Below are positions 1 to 13,588 of a stretch of 64,000 nucleotides of DNA, one piece after another. The first letter of the stretch is position 1; the number at the start of each line of letters is the position of its first letter. The position numbers were made by a program, and so were the translations under genes. The DNA comes from Gymnorhina tibicen. Taxonomy: Eukaryota; Chordata; Aves; Passeriformes; Artamidae. The DNA is taken from contig VXAZ01007626.1 in the NCBI GenBank assembly GCA_013399875.1, positions 1,240,001-1,304,000 on the forward strand, in the 5' to 3' direction. The notes below the pieces were generated by a model. That model was not told the origin of the DNA and did no database searches. It worked only from the letters and a program-made list of their open reading frames with translations.

Positions 1-3000
1 AAATTACTTATTATAATTAACTGAACGGCATGAGCGAGCTTTCAAACACCAGACTTTGTTATGCCCTAATTATACACTGTGCACACACAAGGCCTTAAGC
101 ACCTCTGCCCGTCTGTCTGTGCTGGGGACTGGGCACTGCTTCCACCCTGATTTCAGCCCAGCAGGCAGCACTTTGTGCCACAATCCCAGCTGGTGCCAGG
201 TTATGCACGCACGTGAGAGCTTGCACACGCTATCCATCTTTTATTACCATCCTGCACCATCCTCACTGGACCCCACTGGCAGGCCCAGGAGGGGAGGAGT
301 AGGAGAGGGAAATGTCATTTTCATTGAAAAGCACTGTTATTTTCCAGCCTGTACAGCTTTGTAGAGAAGTCCTGGCTGCCCCTGAGGTTTTTCTGCTGGC
401 CCTCTCTATAGGGTTCAAGTAGCTGAGAGACCTTGTTCTTCTTCTGGAGGGAATGGGACAATTTTCTGCTGGAGTCCTCCACAGCCTGCCACCTGGAGCA
501 GTGTCACACATCTGCTTCAGGTGTTTGCCCACACTATGTTCAGCAGCCACAGTCTGGTTGAGGACATCACCCATTACTGCCTTTTAGGGACTCCTGCAAG
601 CCTCATTTGTCCATGTCGACCCGATGTGCCGGTTTGAAGGAGCCGAGCTGGGCCTCCACGGGTCAGGGGCAGTGTTTAACCTCCTGGCAAGCCACTGGTG
701 TGCCTGCAGTTAGTTCAGCCCTTCGTCATTTTGACAGGAGGTGATTCCACATGGGCAGACTCCAGAGGAGCGAGCATTGCTCATTTTTAGGTGAGGGCAG
801 ACAATAAGCCTCTGGAAGGAGACTTAAAACTTATGTCTTGCTCAAGTTATAGGCTGGAGAAAATCAGAGACAGGCAGTTTGATTGACTGCGGCCGAGGAA
901 ATGTTTATGTGTATGGTCACCATATATTTCCACGTCAGGAGCATCCTCGGGAAAGGTCACTGTGCTTAGGAGCTGAATCCTTGCAGTGAGGCTTTACAGG
1001 TGTTCAGACAGCTTGCTAACAGCAGGAAACACAGAGAGTGTGAGCCCTTTTGTGTCTCATTAAAAGCCCAGGTGGATGTGTAAACTTGGGTCTGTGCTCT
1101 TTCTGAGACCTGGTTTTGGTCTTTAAAATGTGTGATCTGTATTTAAATTTGTGTAATGTGAATCTTTCTTTATTTCTACTTGAACACTTGATTTTTTGCT
1201 GTAAAATAGTGTCATGGTAATGGACCCACAACTAAGAGCTCCTTGTCTAGATGTGACGTAGCCCTTACAGAAACAAAATTTGACTGTTCTTATACCTATC
1301 CAACCAAGCCAACACCATGTTATAGGGTGTTGAACACTGAACACTGTGCCTGTGAGGAGGTTTCTTGATAAAGCTTCATAGTTACATTTAGAAATTATAA
1401 TTCACGAATTATGATTAGTGTTGAGTAGGGGTTTCTTGCCGTACTGTATGGACATGGAAAGAGAGCATGAACTTTTGGCACAGTCCAGAAAGGTCAGGGG
1501 AGAGTTCAGCCTGTCCAAATCTTTTCAGAACAGCTATCATTTTTGATAAATTTTTTTATTGGAGAAAATCTGGCACATTTATTATACTTCTGGAGTTTAT
1601 GATACTGCATTATATTATTGTTTTATATTAGTACTTTATACTTTAATGTCTTGACATTATTAAAACAAATTACTATTTTCTTGCTGGAGTAAACAACTAG
1701 TGAAACAAAATGCTCTGAGAGCTCCAAAATAATTTTTTATTCAGCTTTGTTATTGCATGAAAAATCTGAGAGTGCAGCTTTTCAGAAAAAAAAAATCACA
1801 CTTCATCTATTGGAATTCCTGACCAGAGCAACTGTAACATTGTACTACATTAACCCTCAAAGGATTAACTAGCATTTAAATCAAAGCTGACTGAATAAAT
1901 TGTAATGAATAATTTATTCAATTAATTTCTCTTCTGTTTTCTCTTTACCAGTTTGTCTATTAACACATTGTAGCTAATTTAGTTGTTGTTTGAAATATTT
2001 TACAAATAATTTCTTTAAATTATCTGATCAGGAAAAAAATATTAAATTTAACAGAATGTGTTATTATAAATAGAGAATTTGAAAGGGAATTTTATAATAC
2101 CATAGGATGTAGATATTTTTGGACTGCTTCTAGCAAAAAGAAGAATATTATCTGAAACTCACAGGTGCTTGAAATAATTTCTATTTTGACATTTCCTGTT
2201 TTCATTGCTATTTTTGCATATAAGAAAAGTAATATGTAAGAGAGTCTCAAGCTATCGGTGGGTGTTCAAAAACAAGTCATGGGATGCATTTGATATTCAA
2301 ATTTTCTTGAATTTTATTTGCATTTATAAGATACATAGCCCCTATTTATTCTCTGATTGGATGATCTCAACCTTCCAGATTATTTTATGTGACTATTAAA
2401 TTACATTTCAAGTCCCAATGTCCAAGAACATCTTAAAATGTTTCAAAGGAAGTTTTTGCCCTAAAGTCACTCGCAGGTGTTTTTGCTGTCAGTAAAAATG
2501 GATGGAGAAAGGGTGGGTTTTTTTAATATATCAGGTCTGGAAAGATTTCCCATTTCATTTTTCTAGTTGTAATTCCTGAATGGGTCAGAGGTGTTTTTTC
2601 TGGAAAGGCACGCAGTAGTATTTTTCAATGTTTAAACTGACTTTACCCAAGCCAGTCTCTGACATCTGTCCACTAGGCTCTTTGTTTCTCTTTGAAGTGT
2701 GGGGTGGTTTTTTGGACAGATGTACCCACTCACTTCCTTCATTGCACTGGAAAACCTCCTTCAAGCTCGTCCCTCCCAGCAGAGCAGAAGCCACCCACAG
2801 CAGCGGGAGCCTGGCTGTGCCACCAGCCGTGCTGGTGAGGAGCATTCCCAGTCTTCATTCTCCATTTCCCCCCAGCATTAGTGGGATATGTTCCACTGAG
2901 GTGGGAGGTGCATGGTAAATTAAAAAAAAAAATTATATATATCCAGGAAGAAGAAAGAAAAGTTCCCTCCTCTGTGTCTCAGTGGAGAATTGGTGGTGTG

Positions 3001-3140
3001 GCACTTTGCTCGCTGGGGCTTGTGGGGGGTTAGCAGGCAGTGGGAGGGTGACAGTGAGGGCAGCAGCAGTGAGGAACGTGCTTTCTGTGTGGAGGTTATC
3101 AACATCTGACAAATGAACATGATGGTTTCTAAAGTTTTAT
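1..3140. other. No gene seen; AT-rich unique DNA
   Basis: I see no coding exon, RNA gene or recognisable mobile element. The first kilobase is of mixed composition. From about 1540 to 2560 the sequence is strongly AT-rich with short A and T runs. Open frames here are short, overlap on both strands and start and stop without splice or promoter context, so they look like chance. Confidence 0.7.
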
Positions 3141-3165
3141 CTTGCTTCCTTGCTTCCTTGCTTCC
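3141..3165. repeat. Short tandem repeat, 8-base unit CTTGCTTC
   Basis: Three perfect consecutive copies of CTTGCTTC plus one further C. This is an ordinary pyrimidine-rich simple repeat in otherwise unique DNA. Confidence 0.9.
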
Positions 3166-6100
3166 ATTTGGTTGCATGAAACAAGATTGTATTTTTGTTA
3201 CCTATATAGATTTTTGATTAATTAATAGCTCAGCATTACTTTAAAATCTAATTTTAATTGGAACTTTTCTAGAAGCTAAAATAATTTCTCTCCCATATTT
3301 CCCCATTTTTCCTTCACTGATTTGAATAGAAACTCCTCTGTATAATGCTGTACCCTATTCCCACACAGCTGAAAATGGTAGCATGACTCACTGGTGAGCA
3401 GGGATAAGCTGCAATGTCCCCCCTGAGGGTCACTGTACTGCTCCTATGCCTAGAATACTTTTGTATCACTTGGTATCCTCCCTCTGTTGCTGCTTGACTC
3501 CACTCTCTGAGACAGAAATGTTTTCCCTACTAAGACAACTCGTTCCATTTGCTATAAAAGTTTAACTGCAACAGTGATGGGATTGTGTCCAGAGAAGACT
3601 CTTCCTCTCAGGCAGGTCAGGGACAAGGACCAGGGCCAGCATAAGGCCAGGAACAAGCCTTCACAGAGCATCCTAAGTACAAAGTGTGAGGTGCTCACCT
3701 GTGCAACTGCTGCAGCAATAACATCTCTTCCTCGGGAATGCTGAGATTTTCAAACATAAAATAAAACTGTGTGACACGGTGCCTAAGAAGCAGCTTTGCA
3801 TCTGACCCACAGCCCTCAAGCCTTGGGGAAACTCAGCTATGTATTAATAATGCCCTTAAGGGCAAAATATTTGCCTTGGGAAAGGCTCTCTTTTTTCCGT
3901 CATGTTTGATAGAGGATAAATATAGCTTCCAGCTGTAGCTTTCTCGAGCAAAAGACCATCCTGAACACACTGATGCCTGTGCAGGTGTTTCAATTGATTT
4001 TGAAGGGGCCAAGGCTTCCCCTCTTTCCCTGTTTAATTTGTCTGGGCAGGGTTCCATGCACTCTTGGCACTAATTCAATGAGAAAGAGCAGTGTGCTTCA
4101 GTAAAAAGAGACTTTAGGATGGTCTTGTCAATGCCAGTGTGAAGGCAATTTAAGCAATTTTGACTTAAGAAATGGCTAACAACATTTTCACATACCAGTA
4201 GGATGGTTTGGGAAAAGTTAGCAGTTTCAGAGTGATTAATAAAAACTCACCTCTCATTTGGATCTTAATTAATTCTTCTGTAACAGGGACTACAGCTTTT
4301 GCTGTTAGCTGAAAGTGGTCTGACCTTCAAATAAAATGGCATGTACTTTAGAAGGAGAAATATGCCAGGGCCTGTTGGTATTGTGGTACCATTTCTATGT
4401 GCTTTTCAGGCATTTGCACATTTCTCTACTGCCAGTTCTGATAAAGACCTTACTCTGAGCAAAATCTGGTCCTCAACAGCTCTGGGTTATTCAGCAGTTG
4501 TCTTGTGCTGGATGAATGATGCAGCCCATAACAGTGGACATTGACTCTACTCTGGTCATTTTAAATTACATTTTTTTGTAAAGAGTTTAGGCTTATTCCT
4601 GATAATCTTTTCCGGTTTGGGATCGAAAAGCTTTTCTTCAAAGCTTTTCAGTTCCCTAGAATTCCTTGCTTTATTAATGTAACATGAGAAATAAAGAAAA
4701 CCAGGACATTCCTTCTAACACCATCAAAGCATTTAATAAGAAATGAAAGAGGATTTCTTTTGTTCCTACAATTATGACTATTGAAGCAAGCTGTGGTTGT
4801 GAACGTTATTTGGTTTTTGATAATTTTGTTATTTGAGAGCAGCTTAGACTACTGTGCACACAGTTACAACCCGTTATCGCAGGAGAACATAAGGCAGTGA
4901 ATGCCACATGAGCAGCAGTCTCATGCAGGCGGGGAGGAAACAGTGAGTTTTGTGGGTAAAGCATTCAATTAGGACATTAAAAATATCTGGCTTATGTACA
5001 TTCCTCAGCTATATGCTTTTTGTGGGTCCTTGGAGGTGTTGTTTAGGGGTGAATCTTCAAAGACATTTAGGCATGCAGCTCTCATAGGATTAAAAGGGAC
5101 TTCACTGACTTTGTGGGCTTTATCTTTCTGGGTCTGGTTTCCACGAGGTGATGATGCTTATTTCATATCCTGTGTGTTGCAATTGCAAGCTTTGGACAAA
5201 AAGCACTTTCTCTCAGTGTATGTCATTTCATCAATTGCCAAAATGGACCCAGGGACCAAATATACAGAGACTGAGCAAGGATTATACAGTGCTGCATGGG
5301 TTTGTGTGTGTGTGATGTATTCATGTGCAACCTGTCTCTCTAGTGACCTTTTCTGTCCTTTTCCAGCTTTGTTAGAGTCACAGTAAAAACGCTTTTCTAT
5401 CTTCCCTGTCTTCTTAAATGGCTTTCCTGACTTCCCGTTCTTCGTTTTTCATCTGATTTGAATCTAAGCTATGAAGGAAGATGAACATCTGACTTGCTGG
5501 AGAGCATCACTCCTGTGAATAAGAACTGTGTTGAAAGATGTTTCAATTATCCACAGAAACAAGTGCTTTTAAAGCAGTCAGATCTGTTTCCTTATGGATT
5601 TGACTTCTCGTTTTGCATTACATTGCACTGCATAATGTGCAAAACATACAAAGGGCGAACTAGAGTGCTATGAATATGCTTCTGACTATGTGCAATCTAC
5701 TATATTATACAACATGAAATTTGTTAAAAAGGTAAGACAAAAAATTATTTCAAAACAGGATGACAGAATGACGGAAGTGTCATATGACTATATGGAAAGG
5801 CTGTGTCTGCGTATTTTAATCATAGCTTTTCCCCAGATTGCTTTTAAAAGGAAATTCTGGAAAATTTTAGGCAATTCCGCACAACCTTCTGGTTTTGATA
5901 GAACCTCATGAACAGAATCTGGTTCCATAAATCTTTTCTCAACAAAGTCTTTATAAAACCTTAATTAAAACACGCTGTCTCTACTAGTGCTACAGAAAAT
6001 CAGGTAACAAAGCAATGGCAGCCAATATGCTCCTCTAGATGAAATAATTTCCTATTTCATTTACAGTCTTAACGAATGCTTCACTTTCTCTTCATTAAGT

Positions 6101-9100
6101 CCATATGAATCTCTCTTTGTCCTGGAGATAATATAACTGCTGGCACTGTGGGCTGTGCTTATGCAATTGTTATTTTTAAGGCCATAAAGCACATGACACA
6201 GTGTTATAGGAGCTGCCCTAATGAAATCAACGGCACTGTCTCTGTGCTCACGATCATTTACACCACACACTGGTGCAGCTGCTGGAACCGAGTAACATCT
6301 GGTTTGAAATTCAGAGGAGAGGCCATCAAATTCTTCCAGAATTTCACATCATGAAGGAGGAAGCCAGTAGACCCCATTATTTTATTTCTTCTGTACATCA
6401 TAGCAGTCTGAGTATTTTAATTACCAGAGGGAGGAGAAAGTATGTCCAGCCCACCTAACATCTAAGTAGACAGTGTACTGTGGAAAAAGAAAATGAAAGA
6501 AAATCCAGCCAACGTTCATTAATCTGAAAAATTGTCAGTCTTATTTCTCTTTGTATCCTGATCCTGTTTGCACTCAATGTGTTCACATATGAGTGAAAAG
6601 GAGATTTCAATCAACAGTTTATGCAGCATGTCCAGTTTTCATGCATTCATGTGTGACCTTTTCTTACCCTGCAGGTACAATTGGTTTCTCAGTGACATAT
6701 ACTTTATTAACTTTTTCATGCTGGGATTGCACTGAAGTGATGCTGCTTTTGCCCCCAGGAGTCACATCAGGTGACAGGCTTTTGAATTGCAATTTACAGA
6801 AATGGTCTCCTGCAGATGTCCTGAGGAGGATAAGGATCTCTTAGAGAGTGAAGAAACTGTCCCTGCCACTTAGAGTGGTGGTGTCTCATGGTTCATGAGC
6901 AATATCAATCTCATGGGCCCTTTAAAGCAATTTCAATTTCTCATACATTCCTCACTACTCTGATCTTTATTGTTCTTTTCAGTGGCTCTGCAAGGCTATG
7001 AAGACCCAGGGATTTCTTTCCCAGTAGCAGCCATTCAGCCTCACTGCTCCTCAGTAAAACTTTGTCTCTTCTCCTGGGAGTCAGCAAAAAGAGCATAGAG
7101 CAACCTGGAAGAGCAGCAGGGAAAATGGAGAGGTGAAGTAAAAGGCAGCACGACCAGCGAAGTCAAGGAGCCAAGGTTTTTCTCCAGGCTGGTCAGAGGG
7201 CCAGCTCTGAGATGAGAGAGAAAGGCAGGAGTCAATCAGCCTACAGTGAAAAGCAGCTAAGTAGCAGCAACACCATTTCCTTAACTGGGGATCTGATCAA
7301 AAGCCTGCTTAGTTCAGTGGAAAAAGGCTTCCACTGAGATCAGTAGATTTTAGATCTGTCCTCCAAATATATTCTATCTTCAGTAATTAAAATAGCTTTT
7401 GCAGCTTCCTGTTCATCTTAGCATCACAGATCCCGTGATTGTGTTACGGAAGAAGTGGACTTGCTCACGACTAACAGGTGGAATGCTGGCAAGGAAGTTT
7501 CTACTCCAGAATCTGGCCTGTAAAACTTTTATTACTAAAGTTTAAAAGTAAAGATGTGAGGGGAGGAAAACATCCAGAGTGGTTCCCAGTCTCTTGGTGA
7601 GCTTCCAGAACAGCATGAGACTGCAAATCCCCAGCTTAGTGGCTGCAAAAGAAGTGCTGTTCACTTGGAAACACCATGAAACAGAAGCCCAGAGATTTGT
7701 TACTGCCACTCTGGAAGTCCAAATGATGAAATGAACTGCTGGCTTTCATCATCACTCCACCAATGAGTTCCTGCAAGAGCCTTTGTTAAGGAAATGGGAA
7801 TTTAGCATCCAAGTTCCCTTCTGAGATCTCATGAAATATTGTGGGCATTAAGAAAAAGGATTGCAGAACTGTAACTATCCACTGTTGCTTCTTTGGTCCA
7901 AATATCACTGGGAATATTATTTTTAAGAGGCACAATTTGAGACATGAGGTCTACATCTGACTCTAGACTTCAGTGAGGAGGACCCAGAGACACCATTCAT
8001 CAAAGCCCAGTTCTGAGTCTCTTTGCTGGCTGTTGCAGTGTCCCAGACCATGCTCACCAGGGCTGGAACTGTGCTCTTGAGTCTCGCCTGCCAGCATCCA
8101 GCACATTTTGAATGCCTCTGTGATTCTGAGCAGTAACAATGCTCCCAATTGCTAACAACAAAAGAAAGGGTCAAGAGTGCTTATTTTGGTTCTCTGTCCA
8201 CATCTTTTTTTGTATCCAGAGTTTTTATGCAGATATTTGTAGAGAGCCAAAGGAAACCCACAGCTCTTTTTATACAAAGTGAGAAATTACAGAGAATAAG
8301 TCTGGGGAATGCATTAAAAGAACATAAAACAGAGCAAAACCCTATTACCAACAAAATACTGTCCATCTTTGTCCTGACCATAGAGAAGTGACGCAAATCT
8401 GTCTCGTCTCTTCCAACCATGGATGTTTTGATCATGATCCACAGCTAACGCTTTACAATGCTCAAAGATATAGCTGGGCAAGGAACAGCTGGAGAAACCA
8501 AGGGAGACACCAGAACTGCATTGCCACATCCCTGCAGGAGATTCCTATTGCATAAAATATCCCAGTGATCAAGCAGCGATTGCCAACTTGTCAGCCTGAG
8601 GGAGAGCTCTGTGAGTGAAAGGCAAGCTCTGCTCTCCTGGAAGGAAAGCTGCAGCTCACTTGCAGGTAAACAGGCATAGCTGAGCTGCCACCTGTGGCAT
8701 TGCTGAGCTTGGTGTGATGCTGAACACAATCAGGTCATGCTTTTAGCTATTCATGGGCACTTTTGCCCGTATTTTACATGTGTTCCCCTACTTGTCTAGC
8801 CCTCCCTTGCAGTAAACCACTGCTGCTTGGTGTATGCCAGAGGGAGCAGTCTGTTTCAATTACTGTGGCAGCACTACACCTCTGCTGATAACAAATAGCC
8901 ATTGTGCTCCTGGCCCCAGGAAAAGGCAGTGTAGGGAATTGTGCCTCTGGTTTGCAGGCAACAGTTCAATTTCCTGATTCTTTTTCAATATTCAAAATTT
9001 CACCTATGCCCTCTCAGTTTTCTCTGCCATCTACAGTCCCAAAGAAATGATTGATCCTACTTATTTAAGGATTCCAGCTTTTCAGGTGGTACAATGAGGC

Positions 9101-10617
9101 TTCACATGTTCCAAGATGAATAAGAGCACCAAAATTTAGGCCACCTTCATGTTAGTCAAACATGCTAGCAGTTCACACAAAGATCATCTTCAGTGCAAGA
9201 CGAGTGAAGCCTCACGATGACCTAGGAAGGAGAGACATCATCTGACTCCTCTGTGTACAGTCAGGACAGCAAAAGGTGAGGTGACCTGCCCAGGGCAGCA
9301 GGCAACAGGGCCAGAAATTGAAAGCTGCCTCCTGACCTCCAGGCACACAGTTTTCTGCATGTGGGTCTTCCTTCTGTCATCTCAGATTAAATGGTTGAGC
9401 ACGACAGGCCAGTGTGAGCAGAGGTATATAAAACAACACAAGCAAATGTCTGTGCCAGGTTTACCCATGTTTGCTCAAAGTCATACTTACCAGATATCCT
9501 GTGTTAAGATTTCCCTGGATCACTGGCCATAATTCTCTATGTGCCAGCCTGTAATTTCCGAAAACACTACTTTTGCTTCTATTTTTAAGTCCTCTTTCCT
9601 ATCATTTTCTTCATGGTTATCAGGGCTGGGTAGTTCTGTGAGAGCTCAGTCAGAGTGAGCAGCAGTAAAAACCTGCAGTTTGGGAGAAAAAACAGCAGCA
9701 TGGGAGAAAAACGACAGTGGTGACAAACTTCAAAAGGTTTGGAGGTTCAGGCAGAGGTGTAAGCTTATCTGAACCTCTTTGGTGTGGAAATTGATGTGGA
9801 ATTTCATGAAAAACCTCGACTTGCTTGTAAGACATCTGGCAGATCAGAGCTTCAGCTCGGTTTGAAGTAACTTGAGAGTGACCTTTCCTGCACTGTTTCC
9901 ATATTTTGTCTTCCTGTCCAGAGCAAATGAGAAGTGGCAGAAGCACATGATGGGTTTTGGTATGTGGGGGCAGGCTCCCTGCTTCCCCGTCCTCTGTCCT
10001 TTGTCATCAACATGCTTAAGGGCCCAGCCTGCAAACAACAAAATGCCCAGCCAACCAAAGTGCCCTTTTTAAGCTTTAAAAGAATGATTTTGGAGGTTGG
10101 GAGAGGAAGTATGCAGAGGTGAATAATTATTTCATGGGAGCAGGCTGATTTTTATGGGGGCATCGGATCAGCTGGAAGCCTCGAAATGCAGAGGTGATAT
10201 CAGGATAAAAACTGTGCAGGATAAATTTCCCCTGACATACATCCCATACCACTTCAGAGAAATTGATGGCTTGCATAGATTGTTAAAAGACTACAGATTT
10301 TGGGCTTTTGTTTTTATGCAAGGCTACAAATTCCTGATGCTGTGATTGTTGCCCTTGATATGAAAGTTGCATGTTATGATTCAGTGGTTTTAGCTCTCCT
10401 TAAAAAGCTCATTAATCACTGATTTTACCTGTGTATAATTATTCTGCTGGAAATCTCAATCAATTTTTTTAATGTGAGAGTCAATAGTCAGAGGGCTGTC
10501 AAATCTATTCATTATAAAATGCTGTTGTCAAGAGTATATAACCAGGCCATAAACACTTGCTCTAATCTAAAAAAATTGCACCGAAAGAGGCTGATAAAGA
10601 AGGTAAGTTTAAAGAAA
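3166..10617. other. No gene seen; unique DNA
   Basis: No gene or well-preserved repeat recognised. A phrase around 5045-5110 resembles a very old interspersed repeat common to amniotes, but the match is too weak to annotate. A 12-base perfect palindrome GAAAAGCTTTTC lies at 4625-4636. The AT-rich, stop-rich block at about 9990-10470 has the texture of a conserved non-coding element. That is an impression only, since I cannot compare genomes. Confidence 0.6.
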
Positions 10618-10650
10618 GGAAAAAAAAAAAAAAAAAGAAGAAGAGAAAAA
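10618..10650 (+). repeat. A-rich tract
   Basis: A run of A bases followed by AAG and GAG interruptions. It lies just downstream of a good splice-donor consensus (AAG|gtaagt at about 10602). It is not preceded by a recognisable transcript body, so it is not treated as the tail of a processed pseudogene. Confidence 0.85.
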
Positions 10651-12484
10651 TCTATACAGTTGTTTTTATTTAAATGTCCTTTACTGAAGGTAGTGTGAGG
10701 CACCCAGCTCTGCAGGCTCGGGATGAGCACAAAGCTACAGTGCTCCTCTCCTTTCTGCCAGCAGAGGGAAAGAAAAGGCTGCTATTATTCCTCCTCCTTC
10801 AGATACTGCAGATGGTTTTCTGTCCCAGGCAAACAGCAGTTCAGCTCCTGATGCCAAAGTCTGCACTCCAGGCAGAGGTTTCTGTGCCATGAATGCCTGT
10901 CTAGCAGGTGTCTTTAATCAAATCCAGGTCTACTCTGTATTTTGTACAAAAGACGTAATTTTGATACATGAGAGGTTCCATTAAACAATGTCATGGTTCT
11001 TTCTGCTCTGAAACTTTGCAGTAAGGCAATCCAAACCAAGCCCTGTACCAGGTTCTGGCAGGGAGACAGCTGCAGCAGAAAATGCCATGAATTTGTGCCA
11101 GAGCTGGCACTGGAGCCTCCCTTGCTGTCGCCGCATTTCTTGTGGATGGGTTTGGTTGGAGGAGTCTGGTGTACTTCCCAGCTCACTGTCCTGGGCTGCC
11201 CTGGCAGGCAGCCTGTGGCTGCATGCACAGATAAAATAGGAGCATGAGCTTGGATGGGGAGAGCACCCGTTTAAAACATGCTGGTATGTACATGGGTCTG
11301 CTTACAATCTGGGCCAATTTTTGAAGTCCTCAGGACTGTTTCCACAGCTCTGGGACTTACATTAATTTTCTAGCAGAGGGCTGTGTGTTGCTCTGTGGAG
11401 AACTGTTGCTTGGATGGATAAGGAGGCCAGGATGATAAAGCATTTGAGTCCCATCCAGCAGTGGGAATATGGAAGAGCTCAGTCCCTAAGCCCTGAACAC
11501 CTCCACCTCCGGTGCCTAGTATGGCAGAGAGTAGTCATGCTGAAAATAACTTCCCAATTTAGATAGAGAAGTCTCTGGTGTGTCCCCTTACTCTCAGAAA
11601 GTAGGCACGAGAGGAACAAGTCAAATGAGGGGAAATCTCTGGCTTCTCGGCATGCTGTTTCTGACAGGTGTGGGGCTGTGTGTGTCTGCTTAGGAACCAC
11701 AAAAATGGTTTTGTGCAAATGATTAGACATTTCAATACAGAGTTGTTATGGCTGGAGAAGCACCTTTTACAGAACTGGATCACTACAACTGCATAGGCAG
11801 CTGATAATAGTATTTTTAAATGGCCAGTGATACCGAACAGAGCAATAAAGCACATCAACAAATACTTAGGGAAGCAGCCGTATTTATGAGGCCCAGCTAA
11901 TGCCCCAGCTGCATATCCCCATGGCACACTGTGCCTCCAGGAGCTGTGCAAATGGAAATCAGGACAAAGCAGCCTTCTCTAGCGAGGCACTGGATTAAAA
12001 ACGCCCTGAAAGTTTCCTGCTTCTTTCTGTGGGTGTTTCTGCTTCACAAAACAGAATCTGAGGACCAAAGTAATTCAGGCTCATGCAGGATATCTACAGG
12101 ATGGGTTTGAATGCAGTGTTAGTGCACTAGGGCACTATAGTGGGCTATAAGAAGGCTCTAGAGCTTGAAGGCAGTGTTTCTTGAAACCCCCAGCTGTGCA
12201 GCAAAAGAGGACGGAGGCCTTCAATGCCTCCCCCAAATCCTTGAGCTCCACCAAGACAATCACTGTGTATAGTTACCACAGGCTGTAGCCACAATGTTGA
12301 TCAGTTGTCAGTGTGCAGTGCCTGGGAGAGCTGCAGAACCACACAGTCTGGAGAGAAGGGCTTTAGGGAGAGCTTACTGTGGGATTCTGGTTTGAATTCC
12401 ACCTGTTGGTTTTGCTGTGCCTTAAACCAGACCTCCCCTGGTAAGGGAGGATTTGAGATTCTTGCCAGGAATCCCAAGTACTAA
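10651..12484. other. No gene seen; unique DNA
   Basis: No gene, RNA or mobile element recognised. The longest open frame (minus strand, about 130 codons at 11559-11951) shows no domain, signal peptide or splice context and overlaps frames on the other strand. Confidence 0.6.
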
Positions 12485-12711
12485 TGAAACATCCATCGCT
12501 CTCTGCTTTCAGATAGTTTATTAAGTCTTATCAGAGAAGTTAAGAATAGAGCAAGGAGTATAGCAGAGAGTCTGGAGAGTTCTGAATGNAGTAGCAATCC
12601 TCCATTTTGGAGTTTTTTGCTCTTTATCTATTTGCTACATTAATAAACCCAAAACCTTTAGATTTTCACCCTGTGATAACTTTACAAAATATTCTATTAT
12701 CTAATTCTACA
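12485..12711 (-). mobile_element. Probable solo LTR of an endogenous retrovirus
   Basis: Read on the minus strand, this block begins TGTA, passes through AT-rich sequence containing GATAAAGAGC, and carries an AATAAA polyadenylation signal about 40 bases before the proposed end. That order (U3-like part, then a signal near the end) fits a short avian ERV LTR. No internal gag, pol or env sequence flanks it, so it would be a recombined solo copy. The ends are estimates: the flanking five bases do not match, so no target-site duplication supports them. The assembly has an undetermined base inside it at 12589. Confidence 0.45.
12589..12589. other. Undetermined base (N)
   Basis: A single N inside the putative LTR. 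Unlike the N at 42014, the sequence on both sides reads as continuous, so this may be one ambiguous base, not a hidden gap. Confidence 0.9.
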
Positions 12712-12839
12712 GAAAAGGTTAGAAGTTTTCTCCATGGACAAAGGTCAAATACAGCACTGTCCAGGGGGGTTAAATTATTTAAAATTATTTAAAACAGGCA
12801 GAGGATGTTCTTTCTGCCTTCTGGATTCCCACACTTACC

Positions 12840-13320
12840 TCCGAGCAGAGCCTGCTGAAGTCAGACCTGGCTTCTCTGGGCTTTATCCAGTCAGGCACTG
12901 GAAAGGAGCCTGCACAACGTTTTTGGATAATCTGCATCAAAGTCTGACTCTCTCCGTGGTGGAAAGGTTTCTCCTTATATCCTGTCTGGCCAACCCTTAT
13001 TCATTTTATGGCCACTGTCCTGTTCTACAATCATACATCTCAGTGAAGAACCTGCTTCCATCTTCTCAATAACCTCTTTGTAAGTACTGGCAGGCTTCTG
13101 GTAGGTTGTTTTTATTTCCTTTGGGGTGAACAAGTCTTATTTCCTCAGCTTTATCTCACATAGCAAGAAAGAGCTTGGTGGCCCTCTGCTTAGTTCACTC
13201 CATTGGTCAACATCCTTGTGTCTGGGGACACAAAACTGGGCAGAATAATTGCCATGTAGCCTGACCAGTGCCAAACAAAAAGGAGTGAAATTGCATTGTT
13301 ATTCACCATTCTAAATTTAA
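12840..13320 (-). mobile_element. Old degraded CR1-type LINE remnant, antisense
   Basis: Several phrases in order match the antisense 3' half of CR1. They include an aaggtttctcctta...atcctgtctgg block near 12965, a tactggcaggcttct block near 13085, a tggccctctgctta block near 13180 and a ccagtgccaaac...aggag block near 13265. In CR1 these correspond to the end of ORF2 and the 3' untranslated part. Many indels and substitutions show great age, and no reading frame survives. CR1 is the dominant retrotransposon of birds. Confidence 0.6.
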
Positions 13321-13535
13321 AGAAAATCTAGTAGGAAATATTTTTAGTCCTTTGAGATTTCACATTTAGCTCAACCCTAAAATCAGAGTGAAGCCCAAAA
13401 GAATCCATGAACTACTTTTTTTTTTCTAATGTTCCTCACAGCAATGCTAATAAAAAATTGCTGAAGAAGTAAAAAGGATTCAAAATCATAGTAGTTCATC
13501 GACTGCAATTAAAAAATTCTTATCTTTCATTTCAG

Positions 13536-13588
13536 CACTGTTGCTTCGTTTGTGCATCAGAGACCATGGGGCTGAGCAAGCATCGCAG
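13536..13588 (+). other. Candidate exon (53 bases) with an ATG
   Basis: The segment follows a pyrimidine-rich acceptor (cttatctttcatttcag) and ends CAG|gtaaag, a good donor. It contains ATG in a strong context (gaccATGG), and the frame then reads MGLSKHR up to the donor, leaving two bases of a codon. The upstream part of the same frame is also open. I do not recognise the protein. It could be a first coding exon, a non-coding RNA exon or a chance pairing of splice motifs. The phase fits the candidate exon at 22760. Confidence 0.25.

Noticed and set aside
3345..3395. 25-base exon-like segment between an acceptor (cctattcccacacag) and a gtgagc donor
   Set aside because: It is too short and lacks a compatible neighbour. 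Such pairs recur by chance in the window.
4625..4649. Palindrome GAAAAGCTTTTC with a nearby repeat AAGCTTTTC
   Set aside because: A 12-base palindrome in AT-rich DNA is expected by chance, and nothing around it suggests a function.
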